Shown: piece by piece, positions 1 through 9,208 of the stretch
Layout: each line of letters starts with the position of its first letter
Numbering within the stretch: position 1 is the first letter of the stretch
Source of the DNA: Candidatus Aenigmatarchaeota archaeon
GTDB taxonomy: Archaea > Aenigmatarchaeota > Aenigmatarchaeia > GW2011-AR5
Assembly: GCA_016193585.1 (NCBI GenBank)
Contig: JACPRW010000010.1
Span: forward strand, 40,962-104,961
Length of the DNA: 64,000 nt
Reading direction: 5' to 3'
Position numbers and translations under genes: made by a program
Notes under the pieces: model-generated
Database searches by the model: none
Told to the model about the DNA's origin: nothing
The model's input: the letters and a program-made list of their open reading frames with translations, nothing else

Positions 1-762
1 GAGAAAAACTGGGGAGCCCGGCACATGTTCCGCGCACCGTACAGCTTGAACGAAAAGACATGGCTCGTGTCGCTGCCGCTTACATTCGGCAAACTTCAGC
101 ATTTTTCTCCTGAGAGAGCGAAACCGGAGTCAGTTTCAGTGGAAACGCCGTTTTTTAGCGGCTCTGAGAACGAAGCTGAGCAACTGCTGCTCGAGGCGCT
201 CGACTGGCACGCCATGCGGAAAAAAGAGGAGAAGAAGAGCACTGCCAAGCCTGTTCCTAGAAACGTGTACGAGGGAAGGATACCCGAAGAGCTGTTCCCG
301 CCGTGCATCAAGCTTATTCTTGCTGGCTTGAACGACGGAAGGAAGCGGAGCATCTTCACCCTCGTCAACTTCCTGCGCATGGCGAACTGGAACTGGCAGG
401 AAATAGAAGAACGGTTATTCGCGTGGAACGAAAAAAATACAAGCCCGCTGCCGCGCAACATAGTCATCATGCACCTGCGGAGGGCGCAAACAATCTCTTA
501 TACAACGCCGAACTGCGACAACGACCAGTTCTACGGCAGCATCGGCATCTGCAGACCGGACGCGACGTGTACGCTCAACGGCAATGGAACGATAACGGTC
601 AAGAATCCTGTCAACTACCCGTTCAGAAAAATGCGGCAGGCGAGGAAAGAAAGAAAAGAACTAAAGCCTCCCGAATACAAGTGCATGCATTGCGACAGGG
701 GATTCAAGAGCATGCAGTCGCTTTCGATGCATAAATCAAGGACGCACGACGTGGTCGATTAG
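1..762 (+). CDS. C-terminal part of fused archaeal primase (PriS/PriL-like) with terminal C2H2 zinc finger; 5' truncated by window
   Basis: Frame is open from base 1 (EKNWGARHMFRAPYSLNEKTWLVSLPL, PriS-like C-terminus), followed by a PriL-like Fe-S/C-terminal region (PPCIKLIL...NCDNDQFYGSIGIC...VKNPVNYPFR) and YKCMHCDRGFKSMQSLSMHKSRTHD. Confidence 0.75.
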   Translation, partial: EKNWGARHMFRAPYSLNEKTWLVSLPLTFGKLQHFSPERAKPESVSVETPFFSGSENEAEQLLLEALDWHAMRKKEEKKSTAKPVPRNVYEGRIPEELFPPCIKLILAGLNDGRKRSIFTLVNFLRMANWNWQEIEERLFAWNEKNTSPLPRNIVIMHLRRAQTISYTTPNCDNDQFYGSIGICRPDATCTLNGNGTITVKNPVNYPFRKMRQARKERKELKPPEYKCMHCDRGFKSMQSLSMHKSRTHDVVD

Positions 763-781
763 CTACCGGTTCCTGGAATTT

Positions 782-1360
782 CTACGAAAAGCATCGCTTT
801 TTGCAATTTTGGCGCGTATCCGTCGCCGCAGCCTTCTCATTGTCCAGTACATACGAAATAATCTTTTCTGCGCATGCCTGTAGCGGCAATTCGGATGTAT
901 CGACCGTAACGTCGTACCGTTTTCTCTCGTGAACCCTGCCGAATTGATAGCGGGCTGTCCCTGGTTTCCTGTCCCCTCGCTCCTGCTCTCTCGTTTCCAC
1001 GACTGCAAGGGGGCAATGGACGCCGACCAGCGTTACATCGTACGCCGCAAGCGCTTCCGCAAGGGAAAGAGACCACCGGAACTCCTCAAGCACATGGTCC
1101 ACGATTACGTTGGCGCCTTCTGCAGCAAGCGCTGCTATAGCATCATGGAATCGTGCAATTTCATAGTCCAGCACATGCGGTGGCGGCTTTCCCCGAAGAG
1201 TGGGATAGCGGCTCCGCCGCAACTCATCCCCGAACTCGTCGAGGGAGATGCGGCAGTATGCTCCGTCGAATGCCTTCTCGAGAGCCCGCGCAATGGTTGA
1301 CTTTCCCGAGCTCGAAGTGCCGTTAAGAACAATGATTTTGCCATAGTCGTTCGTTGCCAT
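782..1360 (-). CDS. Chloramphenicol phosphotransferase-like P-loop kinase
   Basis: GKIIVLNGTSSSGKSTIARAL Walker A plus CPT-like DEF/DHVL motifs. Confidence 0.7.
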   Translation of the reverse strand: MATNDYGKIIVLNGTSSSGKSTIARALEKAFDGAYCRISLDEFGDELRRSRYPTLRGKPPPHVLDYEIARFHDAIAALAAEGANVIVDHVLEEFRWSLSLAEALAAYDVTLVGVHCPLAVVETREQERGDRKPGTARYQFGRVHERKRYDVTVDTSELPLQACAEKIISYVLDNEKAAATDTRQNCKKRCFS

Positions 1361-1453
1361 AAGTATGGGATGAGGGTAATTTTTTTAAATCTTTGTGCCG
1401 CTGTCGCTTCGCCAATGATAACTGAAGCCGAATGGCTCGGAAGACGTGCGTGT

Positions 1454-2869
1454 CTACTTCGGCTTGAATCCCATCTTTTCTGCCATCCGCTCCCATGACG
1501 TTTTCGGCTTCTCGCCTGCATAACCGGGAGGTTGTTCCATCTGATAAGGCGACTTCGCCGCGTACTGGTTTGCCATGCGGTACTCGTGCGAAAGCGAAAC
1601 ATGATCAGCAAAAACCGTGCTTCTGGTTTCAGGTTTCCATAGCCTGTAGATGCGCCTGTTCATCTCGTTGATCTGGTCAATGACTGTAGGAAGGGGAGTT
1701 GAAAGCTGCGATTCGTATTTGGCGCCGGTTCTGAAATTCCATACAGGCTTGCGCGTGTGCAATGAGAGGGCGTAGAGGTTGCAGTCCCAGGACCCGAAAT
1801 AGACGGTATCGTTCCATACGGTAGCTGCTGCACTGATGTAGCCGCCGGTGCGGAATTTCCACTGCTCCTTGCCGTCAAGAGAAACTGCATGGAGGCAACT
1901 GTCGACAGAGCCGACGTAGATCGTTTCATGGCATACGAGCGGGTCTGCGGTAACGGCGCCGCCGGTGCGGAATCGCCATTTCAGTGTGCCTGTTTGTGTA
2001 TCCAGCGCGTACAGGTGCTGGTCAAAAGATCCTACGTAGAGGATGCCTTTGTATACGGTGGGAGAAGAAAAGATGATCGGCCCGTCGGTCCTGTACCTCC
2101 ATTGCTCCTTACCGTCCAATGTCAGCGCATACACGTGGTTGTCCCATGAACCGAAATAAAGCATTCCATTGGTGACCGTGGGAATGTGCAGCGTCTGCGT
2201 ATGCACGCTCCATACTTCGTCACCGTTGCTGTTGGTTATTGCCGGAATCGAATCAATGCCATCGCTGGTCATGAATTTCCACTTGAGCGAGCCTGTTGCT
2301 GCATCGAGCGCGTACATGCATTTGTCTCCGCAGCCGAAAAAGAGGGTGTTGTTCGCAAGGGAAGGCGTCTGCACAGGACCGTTTGCTTTGAACGTCCACT
2401 GTATGTTCCCTGATCGCGCATCAAATGCGTACATGGTGTCGACGCCGCTGCCAGTGCCCACGTACAGCGCGCCGTTGGCAACAACCGGCGAACCGCCAAA
2501 CGGTGCCCCGACGCGCTGCTTCCAGATGAGCGAACCGTCTGCTGCAGAAAGCGCATAGACATACATGTCCCTAGAGCGCAGATAAATGATGCCGTCAGCA
2601 GCGGCAGCGTAGTGCCAGATAAGGTCTCCTGTCTTAAACTTCCAGAGCAGCAGGCCGCTCGCTGCATCGAGCGCATACAGGTAGGTATCGTTGGCACCGA
2701 GATAGAGCACGCCATCGTAGACCAGCGGCCGGGTCACGATGCTGCCGCCAACCTTGATATCGAACTGTGATAAGAGCGCCTCTCGTATAGAGCCGCTCCC
2801 GCCTGCAGGCGCTTGGCTCTTTTTCTCGATATAGGTGATGTATTCCTTTTCCCCCGCCTTCTCATACAT
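1454..2869 (-). CDS. PQQ-like beta-propeller repeat protein
   Basis: Repeated LYALDAATG.LKWKF / YVGS.D..LYAL blades. Confidence 0.85.
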   Translation of the reverse strand: MYEKAGEKEYITYIEKKSQAPAGGSGSIREALLSQFDIKVGGSIVTRPLVYDGVLYLGANDTYLYALDAASGLLLWKFKTGDLIWHYAAAADGIIYLRSRDMYVYALSAADGSLIWKQRVGAPFGGSPVVANGALYVGTGSGVDTMYAFDARSGNIQWTFKANGPVQTPSLANNTLFFGCGDKCMYALDAATGSLKWKFMTSDGIDSIPAITNSNGDEVWSVHTQTLHIPTVTNGMLYFGSWDNHVYALTLDGKEQWRYRTDGPIIFSSPTVYKGILYVGSFDQHLYALDTQTGTLKWRFRTGGAVTADPLVCHETIYVGSVDSCLHAVSLDGKEQWKFRTGGYISAAATVWNDTVYFGSWDCNLYALSLHTRKPVWNFRTGAKYESQLSTPLPTVIDQINEMNRRIYRLWKPETRSTVFADHVSLSHEYRMANQYAAKSPYQMEQPPGYAGEKPKTSWERMAEKMGFKPK

Positions 2870-2935
2870 GTTGAGTAATTAGATGGGGAAACGGTTAAAA
2901 ACAAGCGTTTTAAGTTTTCCCTGAATGCTAATAGC

Positions 2936-3457
2936 ATGCTGACGTTCGAGAAGATTCGCGACATCGAACGGGCAGAACGCGAGGCGAAGCAGCTGCAGCG
3001 GCTTCCGGAGCAGTTTTTCGACGAATTGCGCGACTACATCCACAAGAAGGGGAACGCGAAGGACAAGACGTCCATCGACGTTCTCGAACTGGAGAACGTG
3101 AGGAATACCATCAAGCGCTTCCTGGAAGCACGGGAAAGGAAACTGGTCGAGCTGGCGCTCTCCACCGCGCGTGGCGGTCTGCCGCCTGACAACCTGACGG
3201 CGCTTGAGGAACGGTATTTCACCCGCATCGCCGGCCTGCTGAAGGCATTCAGGGGCGAGTTTTTTGACGAGATCGGCAGGGAACCTGCGCAGAAGGCGGA
3301 GAAGAAGACGGTCTTCCGCGTGAAGAAAACGCTGCCGGCATTCGTCGGCCCGGACATGAAAACGTACGAACTCAGGGAAGGCGATGTGATCGAGCTGCCA
3401 AAGACTTTAAATGATTTGTTGCTGAAAGAGGGAATAATCGAAAGGACCGAAGTGTGA
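2936..3457 (+). CDS. GINS complex subunit-like DNA replication protein
   Basis: GINS-like N-terminal helices and C-terminal VFVG/YELREGDVIELP B-domain. Confidence 0.75.
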   Translation: MLTFEKIRDIERAEREAKQLQRLPEQFFDELRDYIHKKGNAKDKTSIDVLELENVRNTIKRFLEARERKLVELALSTARGGLPPDNLTALEERYFTRIAGLLKAFRGEFFDEIGREPAQKAEKKTVFRVKKTLPAFVGPDMKTYELREGDVIELPKTLNDLLLKEGIIERTEV

Positions 3458-3464
3458 TTCTGTC

Positions 3465-3746
3465 GTGATTATCCCGAAGACCCAGAAGCGGTATTGCCCG
3501 TTCTGCAAGAAGCATACCGAGCATACGGTCGAGGAGGCGAAGCGCAAGCCGCGAAGGACGCTGAGCCGCGGCCAGCGCCGGTTCCTGCGCAAGATGTCCG
3601 GATACGGCTCGTTCCCCAAGGAAAATCCGAAAGGCAGGGAAAAGCCGACCCGCAAGCTGGATTTCCGTTACGTCTGCAAGGAATGCAAGAAGAAGCATTC
3701 TGTCGGCAGGGGATTCAGGCTGAAGAAGACAGAATTCCAGAAGTGA
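3465..3746 (+). CDS. rpl44e: Ribosomal protein eL42/L44e
   Basis: PKTQKRYCPFCKKHTEHTV...VCKECKKKHSVGRGFRLKK. Confidence 0.95.
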   Translation: MIIPKTQKRYCPFCKKHTEHTVEEAKRKPRRTLSRGQRRFLRKMSGYGSFPKENPKGREKPTRKLDFRYVCKECKKKHSVGRGFRLKKTEFQK

Positions 3747-3750
3747 GCGC

Positions 3751-4389
3751 ATGGGCATTCTAACGTCGCTGCTTCCGTTCCATCCGGCGATGTCGCTGCT
3801 CGTTGTTTCGTGCGTGGTGCTGTTCCTTATCAACTTGTCCTACAAGCTCCTCATAAACCAGGGGGAAGCGAAGCGCATCAAGGCGAGGATGAACGACCTC
3901 AGGAAGAAGCTCGACGAGTCGAAGGACGACAAGAAGAAGACAAGCGAAATTTTCTCAGAGATAATGCGTGAAAATGGCACGCTCATGCGCATGTCGCTGA
4001 AGCCCATGATCTTTTCCGGCGTTATCGTTCTGCTTATCATACCGTTTGTTACCGAAGATTTCGGCGACAGGTTCGCCGAGCTCAGGGATGGCAGGGGCAA
4101 CGTGACCCTTAGCGGCAGCACATATCAGGTCGGGCTTGTGGGCGGCACGCTCGAGGTGAGCGACGGCACGCCGTTTGACTGCGTGCTCCCGTGCAGGCAC
4201 GCGTTTGCCGGCGGCTTGTGGAATGTCGAGAAGGAAGGCGACGCCAAAATAAAGTTCGCCCGCATCGTTGCGTTCCCGCCGTTCAGCCTGCCATTTACCG
4301 GCGAGGATATCGGCTGGGTGGGCTGGTACCTTATGGCTTCCATTCCGCTTGCGCTGCTCATGAGGAAGCTGCTCAAGATTTACGTGTGA
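3751..4389 (+). CDS. EMC3/TMCO1 (DUF106) family membrane protein
   Basis: TM - charged coiled coil - TM topology, NQGEAKRIKARMNDLRKKL. Confidence 0.7.
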   Translation: MGILTSLLPFHPAMSLLVVSCVVLFLINLSYKLLINQGEAKRIKARMNDLRKKLDESKDDKKKTSEIFSEIMRENGTLMRMSLKPMIFSGVIVLLIIPFVTEDFGDRFAELRDGRGNVTLSGSTYQVGLVGGTLEVSDGTPFDCVLPCRHAFAGGLWNVEKEGDAKIKFARIVAFPPFSLPFTGEDIGWVGWYLMASIPLALLMRKLLKIYV

Positions 4390-4394
4390 CACGC

Positions 4395-4886
4395 ATGGAC
4401 GAAACGATACGCATTTTCGTGACCGGCGGCACGTTCGACAAGGAGTACAATGATTTGGACGGGCAGCTCTTCTTCAAGGATACGCATCTGCCCGAAATAC
4501 TCGAACTCGGGCGCTCGCGCGTTGACGTCGACATCCGCACGCTGATGATGGTTGACAGCCTTCACATGACCGAGGAAGATAGGGAAACGATTGTCAGAAA
4601 CTGCCTTGCAACAAAGGAAAACAAAATCGTAATCACCCACGGCACGGATACCATGGTGGAGACTGCCAGGGCGCTCGCCGGGAAAGTGAAGAACAAGACA
4701 ATAGTCATGACAGGCGCAATGGTTCCGTATGTTTTTCGGAGCTCTGACGGCCTCTTCAATCTCGGCAGCGCGCTTGCGTTTGTCCAGACGCTCCCACCAG
4801 GCGTCTACATCGCCATGAACGGGCAGTTCCTCCCATGGGACAAGGTGCGCAAGAACAAGAAGACAGGAAGATTCGAATCGATCTAA
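4395..4886 (+). CDS. Asparaginase-type (N-terminal-domain only) protein
   Basis: FVTGGTFDKEY, ITHGTDTMVETA, MTGAMVPYVFRSSDGLFNLGSA. Confidence 0.8.
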   Translation: MDETIRIFVTGGTFDKEYNDLDGQLFFKDTHLPEILELGRSRVDVDIRTLMMVDSLHMTEEDRETIVRNCLATKENKIVITHGTDTMVETARALAGKVKNKTIVMTGAMVPYVFRSSDGLFNLGSALAFVQTLPPGVYIAMNGQFLPWDKVRKNKKTGRFESI

Positions 4887-5158
4887 TTCTGGGCCCGCTG
4901 CCTGTTCCGTTTCCAGACGCGCTTGAAGAACGGCAGCGTCAGCGTTGAGAGCATGAACGCGAACGCAGGCACGATGGCGTGCAGCCACGCGTCCCTGACG
5001 CCGATGGCATGCAGGTAGGCGCCGACCGCGACGTACGTAAAGAGCACGAGCAGCGCCCGCCGGGAATAGCTTGTTTCCCACGCCTTGTCCGATTCGACTT
5101 TCCTGTTCCGCTCCTCGATATGCGCTATCCGTTCTTCCAGTTTCCTGAGGGATGCCAT
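4883..5158 (-). CDS. Two-TM hypothetical protein
   Basis: Amphipathic N-terminus and two hydrophobic helices. Confidence 0.5.
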   Translation of the reverse strand: MASLRKLEERIAHIEERNRKVESDKAWETSYSRRALLVLFTYVAVGAYLHAIGVRDAWLHAIVPAFAFMLSTLTLPFFKRVWKRNRQRAQN

Positions 5159-5221
5159 ATGTGTATCCCTTATTTTACAAATTTACAAATCATCTCAGTT
5201 GGTTTTGTCACAAATTCCAGC

Positions 5222-5340
5222 TATAGTCTGGATCACATCAAAACTTCCGTCTTCGGAAGTATGTGTTCCAGACTATTCATAATTCTGCACAGTCCTCTGA
5301 ACCAAGATATAATACCTGATTATTTACTTGGTTCACTATA
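5222..5340. repeat. TATAGT/ACTATA-bounded hairpin element, copy E1
   Basis: Stems AGTCTGGA/TCCAGACT (with nested ACTTCC/GGAAGT) and TGAACCAAG/CTTGGTTCA; right hairpin is the reverse complement of the left hairpin of E2. Confidence 0.75.
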
Positions 5341-5360
5341 AAAGCGTGCGGACTTAAACG

Positions 5361-6299
5361 TTGCGTATGGAGGATTCTGACTGGATTGTGAAATCTGCTG
5401 ACGAGCCTGCCCGCGGAAGAAAACCTGAAGAGCGCAGCGTCGAGGAACTGCTCGCCAACGGCATTGTCATCCTTGACAAGTGGCAGGGACCGACGTCGCA
5501 TGACGCCGTCGCAACGGTCAAGAAAGTGCTCGGCCTGAAAAAAGTCGGCCACGCAGGCACGCTCGACCCCGCGGTGTCCGGAGTGCTGCCGCTGACGCTG
5601 GAGAGCGCGTGCAAAGCCATCCCCGCGCTGCAGAAGGTCGATAAGGAGTACGTCGGCATCATGCACACGCACAAAGACGTCGATGAAGCGGCGCTCAGGG
5701 GAATTATGCAGGCCTTCACCGGCACTATACGCCAGCTGCCGCCGGTGCGGAGCGCCGTGGCGCGGAAAGAGCGCCAGCGACGCGTGCATGCGTTCGAGCT
5801 GCTCGAGCTGAAGGGCCGCGATGCCCTTTTCAGGATCGAGTGCGAAGCAGGAACGTACGTGCGGAAGATTGTCCATGATGTCGGGAGGCAAATAGGCGGC
5901 GCGCACATGCAGGAACTCAGAAGGACGCGGGCAGGGCCCTTTGCGGAGGATGCGGCAGTAAAAATGCACGACCTTGCGGACGCGTACCTGCAATGGAAGC
6001 AGGACGGCGATGAGCGTATCAGGAAATACGTGCTGCCGGTCGAGGCAGCCGCCAGCCATCTGGGAAAAATAATTGTCAAGGATTCGGCAGTCCGTTCCCT
6101 GACGAACGGCTCGCCGCTGTACATCTCCGGCGCAAGCAGGGTACAGAAGGGGATACGGCAGGGTGACCTGGTCGCATTGGTGACCTTGAAAGGCGAGCTC
6201 GTCGCGCTCGGACGCGCGGAGGCAGACAGCGAGCGCATGACCAAAAGCCGCATCGCGAAGACCGACAGGGTTGTTATGATACAAAAGACTGCAGCGTAG
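5361..6299 (+). CDS. cbf5: tRNA/rRNA pseudouridine synthase Cbf5/TruB family
   Basis: GIVILDKWQGPTSHD, KVGHAGTLDPAVSGVLPL, PUA-like C-terminus. Confidence 0.9.
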   Translation: MRMEDSDWIVKSADEPARGRKPEERSVEELLANGIVILDKWQGPTSHDAVATVKKVLGLKKVGHAGTLDPAVSGVLPLTLESACKAIPALQKVDKEYVGIMHTHKDVDEAALRGIMQAFTGTIRQLPPVRSAVARKERQRRVHAFELLELKGRDALFRIECEAGTYVRKIVHDVGRQIGGAHMQELRRTRAGPFAEDAAVKMHDLADAYLQWKQDGDERIRKYVLPVEAAASHLGKIIVKDSAVRSLTNGSPLYISGASRVQKGIRQGDLVALVTLKGELVALGRAEADSERMTKSRIAKTDRVVMIQKTAA

Positions 6300-6350
6300 G
6301 CTGTGCGTTTTCTCTCGTTGCTTTTTAACATTTGCAAGGGAAGAATTTTT

Positions 6351-6989
6351 GTGGACATTGAAAAACTGCTTGCCGGCTACCCCGGGCGCGGCATATTTCT
6401 CGGCCTGACGGGAACGAGCCCCTGTTTTGCCTATTTCGTCACCGGCAGAAGCACTGCAAGCATGGAGAGGAGGGCTGTCGTCGACGGCAGTCACGTGCGC
6501 ATCGAGCCTCTGCAAGGCAGGAGGAGCGATGCGCTGCGCCATTACGAATGCATCCGGACCAGCAGCAGGTCGGCGTTCATCACAAACGGCAGCCATATCG
6601 CTGCAATTGCAAGACCGTTTATGAACAAAGTACTTCTCGCCGAGGCATTGCGCAAAGCCGGTCATGAGAAGGACGGGCTGAAAACGCCGCGCATCGCCGG
6701 CGCCATCCTTCCGGGAAACAGGATGTATCTCGGCATCGTGTCCTCGCATCCGGTTGTACGCAAGCTGGAAACGAAGACAGGTAGCATGTCGGGCATCGTG
6801 ACGTACAATGGTGATGTCAGCAGGCCGGAGCCGTTCGATGCTGCTGCGCTGTCGGTGCCGATACGGGCAGAAACTCCTGAAACGCTCGCCCGCTTTTTCT
6901 TCGACATGCTGAACAAGGATCTCCGTGTCTGCGCTGTTGCAGGCGTGCTGAAGGAGCAGTGGCACCTTCACGCCGTGAACAGAAATTAA
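6351..6989 (+). CDS. purO: IMP cyclohydrolase (PurO-like)
   Basis: GYPGRGIFLGLTG, AYFVTGRS; GTG start proposed inside ORF 6303..6989; next to AICAR transformylase. Confidence 0.7.
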   Translation: MDIEKLLAGYPGRGIFLGLTGTSPCFAYFVTGRSTASMERRAVVDGSHVRIEPLQGRRSDALRHYECIRTSSRSAFITNGSHIAAIARPFMNKVLLAEALRKAGHEKDGLKTPRIAGAILPGNRMYLGIVSSHPVVRKLETKTGSMSGIVTYNGDVSRPEPFDAAALSVPIRAETPETLARFFFDMLNKDLRVCAVAGVLKEQWHLHAVNRN

Positions 6990-7020
6990 ATAGATTTCCC
7001 TCCAAGTAAATGGGGATGAG

Positions 7021-8121
7021 ATGCTCAGGGACGTATACGCCACAAAAACAAAAGGCGACTTTCCTGAAAAGATGACGCTCGTTCTCGAATCCGCCGGAAA
7101 GAAGACGGAACACGTGTTTCTGCCGTTGTACGAGCTGCGGTACGGCACGAACCCGCACCAGCCTGGAATGCTCTACATTAACGAATCGTACAACTTCCGC
7201 ATCGCCGAGGTGAAGTCCGGGAAGAGCGGGCTGTCGCTTGGCAACGCGGAGGACATTTTCAGGGCATCGAATCTCCTCAAGTACTTCTCTCTGCCCGCAT
7301 GCGCGGTCATGAAGCACTGCAACCCGACCGGTGTTGCAGTTTCTGCGACGGCAGGCGATGCCTTCGCTAAGGCGTGGCACTGCGACCCGGTCGCGGCATA
7401 CGGAAGCGTGGTTGCGTTCAACGTCGCGGTGACAAAAGAACTTGCCGAAACGCTGGCGCGTAAAGACTATTTTGTCGAAGTTGTTGCGGCACCGGCGTTC
7501 GAGGAGCGCGCACTCGATGTTTTCGCGGCAAAAAAAAATCTCCGCGTGGTTGTGCTGGAAGGGCTGGGCACGTTGCCAAAATTCGCCGGCGATGACGCAA
7601 CACCGTGGATCAAGAGCCTCGGCAGCTTCAGGGGAATCATTGTCCTCGAGGAGCCGTTCCTGACGCACTTCAGGAAGCCGGAAGACCTGCTTGCTGCGGA
7701 GGGCGGTGGCGTGGTGACGAAACGGGAGCCGGCGAAAAGGGAGCTCGAGAATCTGCTCTTTGCGTGGTACGTATGCTCGTCGCTCCGCTCGAATGCGATA
7801 GCGATTGCACGGGACTTATACACGGTCGCGTGCGGAACCGGCCAACCTGACCGCGTGCGTGCCGTGTACCAGTCGGTGCAGCGGACAGCATGGCTGGACA
7901 AGAGGCTGGGGAATCGGGAGGATTACCGTCTTGAAGGCTCGGTGCTCGCGTCAGACGGCTATTTCCCGTTCGCTGATTCTATCGAGGCATGCGCCGAGTC
8001 CGGCATCACCGCCATCGTGCAGCCCGGAGGATCGATAAGGGACAAGGAAATCATCGAGGCCGCGGACAAGGCAAACATCTCGATGGTTTTCACCGGTGAG
8101 CGCTGCTTCTCGCACCATTAG
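7021..8121 (+). CDS. purH: AICAR transformylase (PurH C-terminal domain type)
   Basis: LRYGTNPHQPGMLY, MKHCNPTGVAVS, DPVAAYGSVVAFN, VQPGGSIRDKEII. Confidence 0.9.
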   Translation: MLRDVYATKTKGDFPEKMTLVLESAGKKTEHVFLPLYELRYGTNPHQPGMLYINESYNFRIAEVKSGKSGLSLGNAEDIFRASNLLKYFSLPACAVMKHCNPTGVAVSATAGDAFAKAWHCDPVAAYGSVVAFNVAVTKELAETLARKDYFVEVVAAPAFEERALDVFAAKKNLRVVVLEGLGTLPKFAGDDATPWIKSLGSFRGIIVLEEPFLTHFRKPEDLLAAEGGGVVTKREPAKRELENLLFAWYVCSSLRSNAIAIARDLYTVACGTGQPDRVRAVYQSVQRTAWLDKRLGNREDYRLEGSVLASDGYFPFADSIEACAESGITAIVQPGGSIRDKEIIEAADKANISMVFTGERCFSHH

Positions 8122-8181
8122 CTCCGTGGAAGCTCTGGAAGCATAACAATATTTAAATCTTCAGAATGCATTACAGTAACC

Positions 8182-8332
8182 ATGCTCAACAATCCAGCAG
8201 ACCTTTTTTTCGCCGCCGTACAGATTATTGCAGCGTTGCTGCTCTGGCTCAAGATAGCAGCGCCGGATGCGGTGGTCATGTTCATGGCGTTCATGCTGGT
8301 GCTTTCCGCAATTATTGATATTTTTACGTAGG
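8182..8332 (+). CDS. Small hydrophobic protein (49 aa)
   Basis: MLNNPADLFFAAVQIIAALLLWLKIAAPDAVVMFMAFMLVLSAIIDIFT. Confidence 0.45.
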
Positions 8333-8339
8333 TGGTTGT

Positions 8340-8507
8340 ATGCTCAAGAAAGATCTGCTCGAGATTCTGGCATGCCCGAAGTGCAAGGGCGACCTTGTGT
8401 ACAATAAAAAGAGGAATACCCTCGCCTGCAACGCATGCAGGCTCAGGTACGGCGTGCTCGACGGCGACATCCCGAACATGCTCATAGAGGAGGCTGCGCG
8501 GTTTTGA
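8340..8507 (+). CDS. Trm112-like zinc-binding protein
   Basis: MLKKDLLEILACPKCKGDLVYNKKRNTLACNACRLRYGVLDGDIPNML. Confidence 0.8.
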   Translation: MLKKDLLEILACPKCKGDLVYNKKRNTLACNACRLRYGVLDGDIPNMLIEEAARF

Positions 8508-8615
8508 GAGGAGTAGCAACGGTCATATGGTCTCTCCTCGCCCTGCTCATCCTTGGTATCCTTGGCGTCGTGTTCTTTTTCCTGCTGGGAAACGTGTAAG
8601 CTACGAATGCCTATA

Positions 8616-8764
8616 TATAGTGAACCAAGTAAACAATCAGGTATTATATCTTGGTTCACTTACACGCAAAAAGCAAAGCTTTTTGGTGCACCGGAAAACC
8701 TTGTTTTCCGCGTGTAGCGGACAACAAAAGTAATATGTTGGTATTCTTTTGTTGGTCCACTATA
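8616..8764. repeat. TATAGT/ACTATA-bounded hairpin element, copy E2
   Basis: GTGAACCAAG..CTTGGTTCAC; double-hairpin cassette TACACG[..]GTGCAC[..]CGTGTA; GGACAACAAAAG..CTTTTGTTGGTCC with loop TAATATGTTGGTATT. Confidence 0.85.
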
Positions 8765-8803
8765 AACCTTGCAAAAAGAATGCTTTTTTGCGCCGCGGGC
8801 GCT

Positions 8804-8945
8804 GCTGGGGTAGCCAAGTTTGGTTCAAGGCGCAGGTCTGGAAAACCTGTGAGCGAAAGCTCGCGTGGGTTCAAATGACCTTTTCTTGAAAAGGAAATCT
8901 CAGCCAAAAGAAGAGAGAAAAGGCCGGAAAGTCCCACCCCCAGCG
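8804..8945 (+). tRNA. tRNA-Ser(GGA) with T-loop intron (~8877..8932)
   Basis: Acceptor GCTGGGG/CCCCAGC; CAGGTCTGGAAAACCTG anticodon arm; T-arm GTGGGTTCAAAT[56 nt]CCCAC. Confidence 0.85.
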
Positions 8946-9009
8946 CTTTTTTCCACCGCACATTTAAGCATTGCTTGCCAGAGTACTGACATAGACAGCA
9001 GGAACCAAA

Positions 9010-9175
9010 GGGCCGGTAGTCTAGTAAGCTTTTTGGGAAAAAGCTTAACCAAAAACTTGGAATATGGTTATCTGCAAAGACCCGGGATCTTTGAGATCTT
9101 GGTTGCAGAATTGCAACCACAGATGACGCCACGCTTACAACGTGGAGACCGGCAGTTCGATTCTGCCCTGGCCCA
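9010..9175 (+). tRNA. tRNA-Val(TAC) with one or two D-arm introns
   Basis: Acceptor GGGCCGG/CCTGGCCC; anticodon arm CCACGCTTACAACGTGG; ~90 nt inserted in the D-arm. Confidence 0.85.
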
Positions 9176-9208
9176 TTCATTTTTATAATTACCCGCTAAG
9201 AATCCTTC

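Noticed and set aside
5277-7148. 623-aa minus-strand ORF and other long antisense ORFs over cbf5/purO
   Set aside because: Shadow frame of high-GC coding sequence; no domain-like features, while plus-strand genes are clear.
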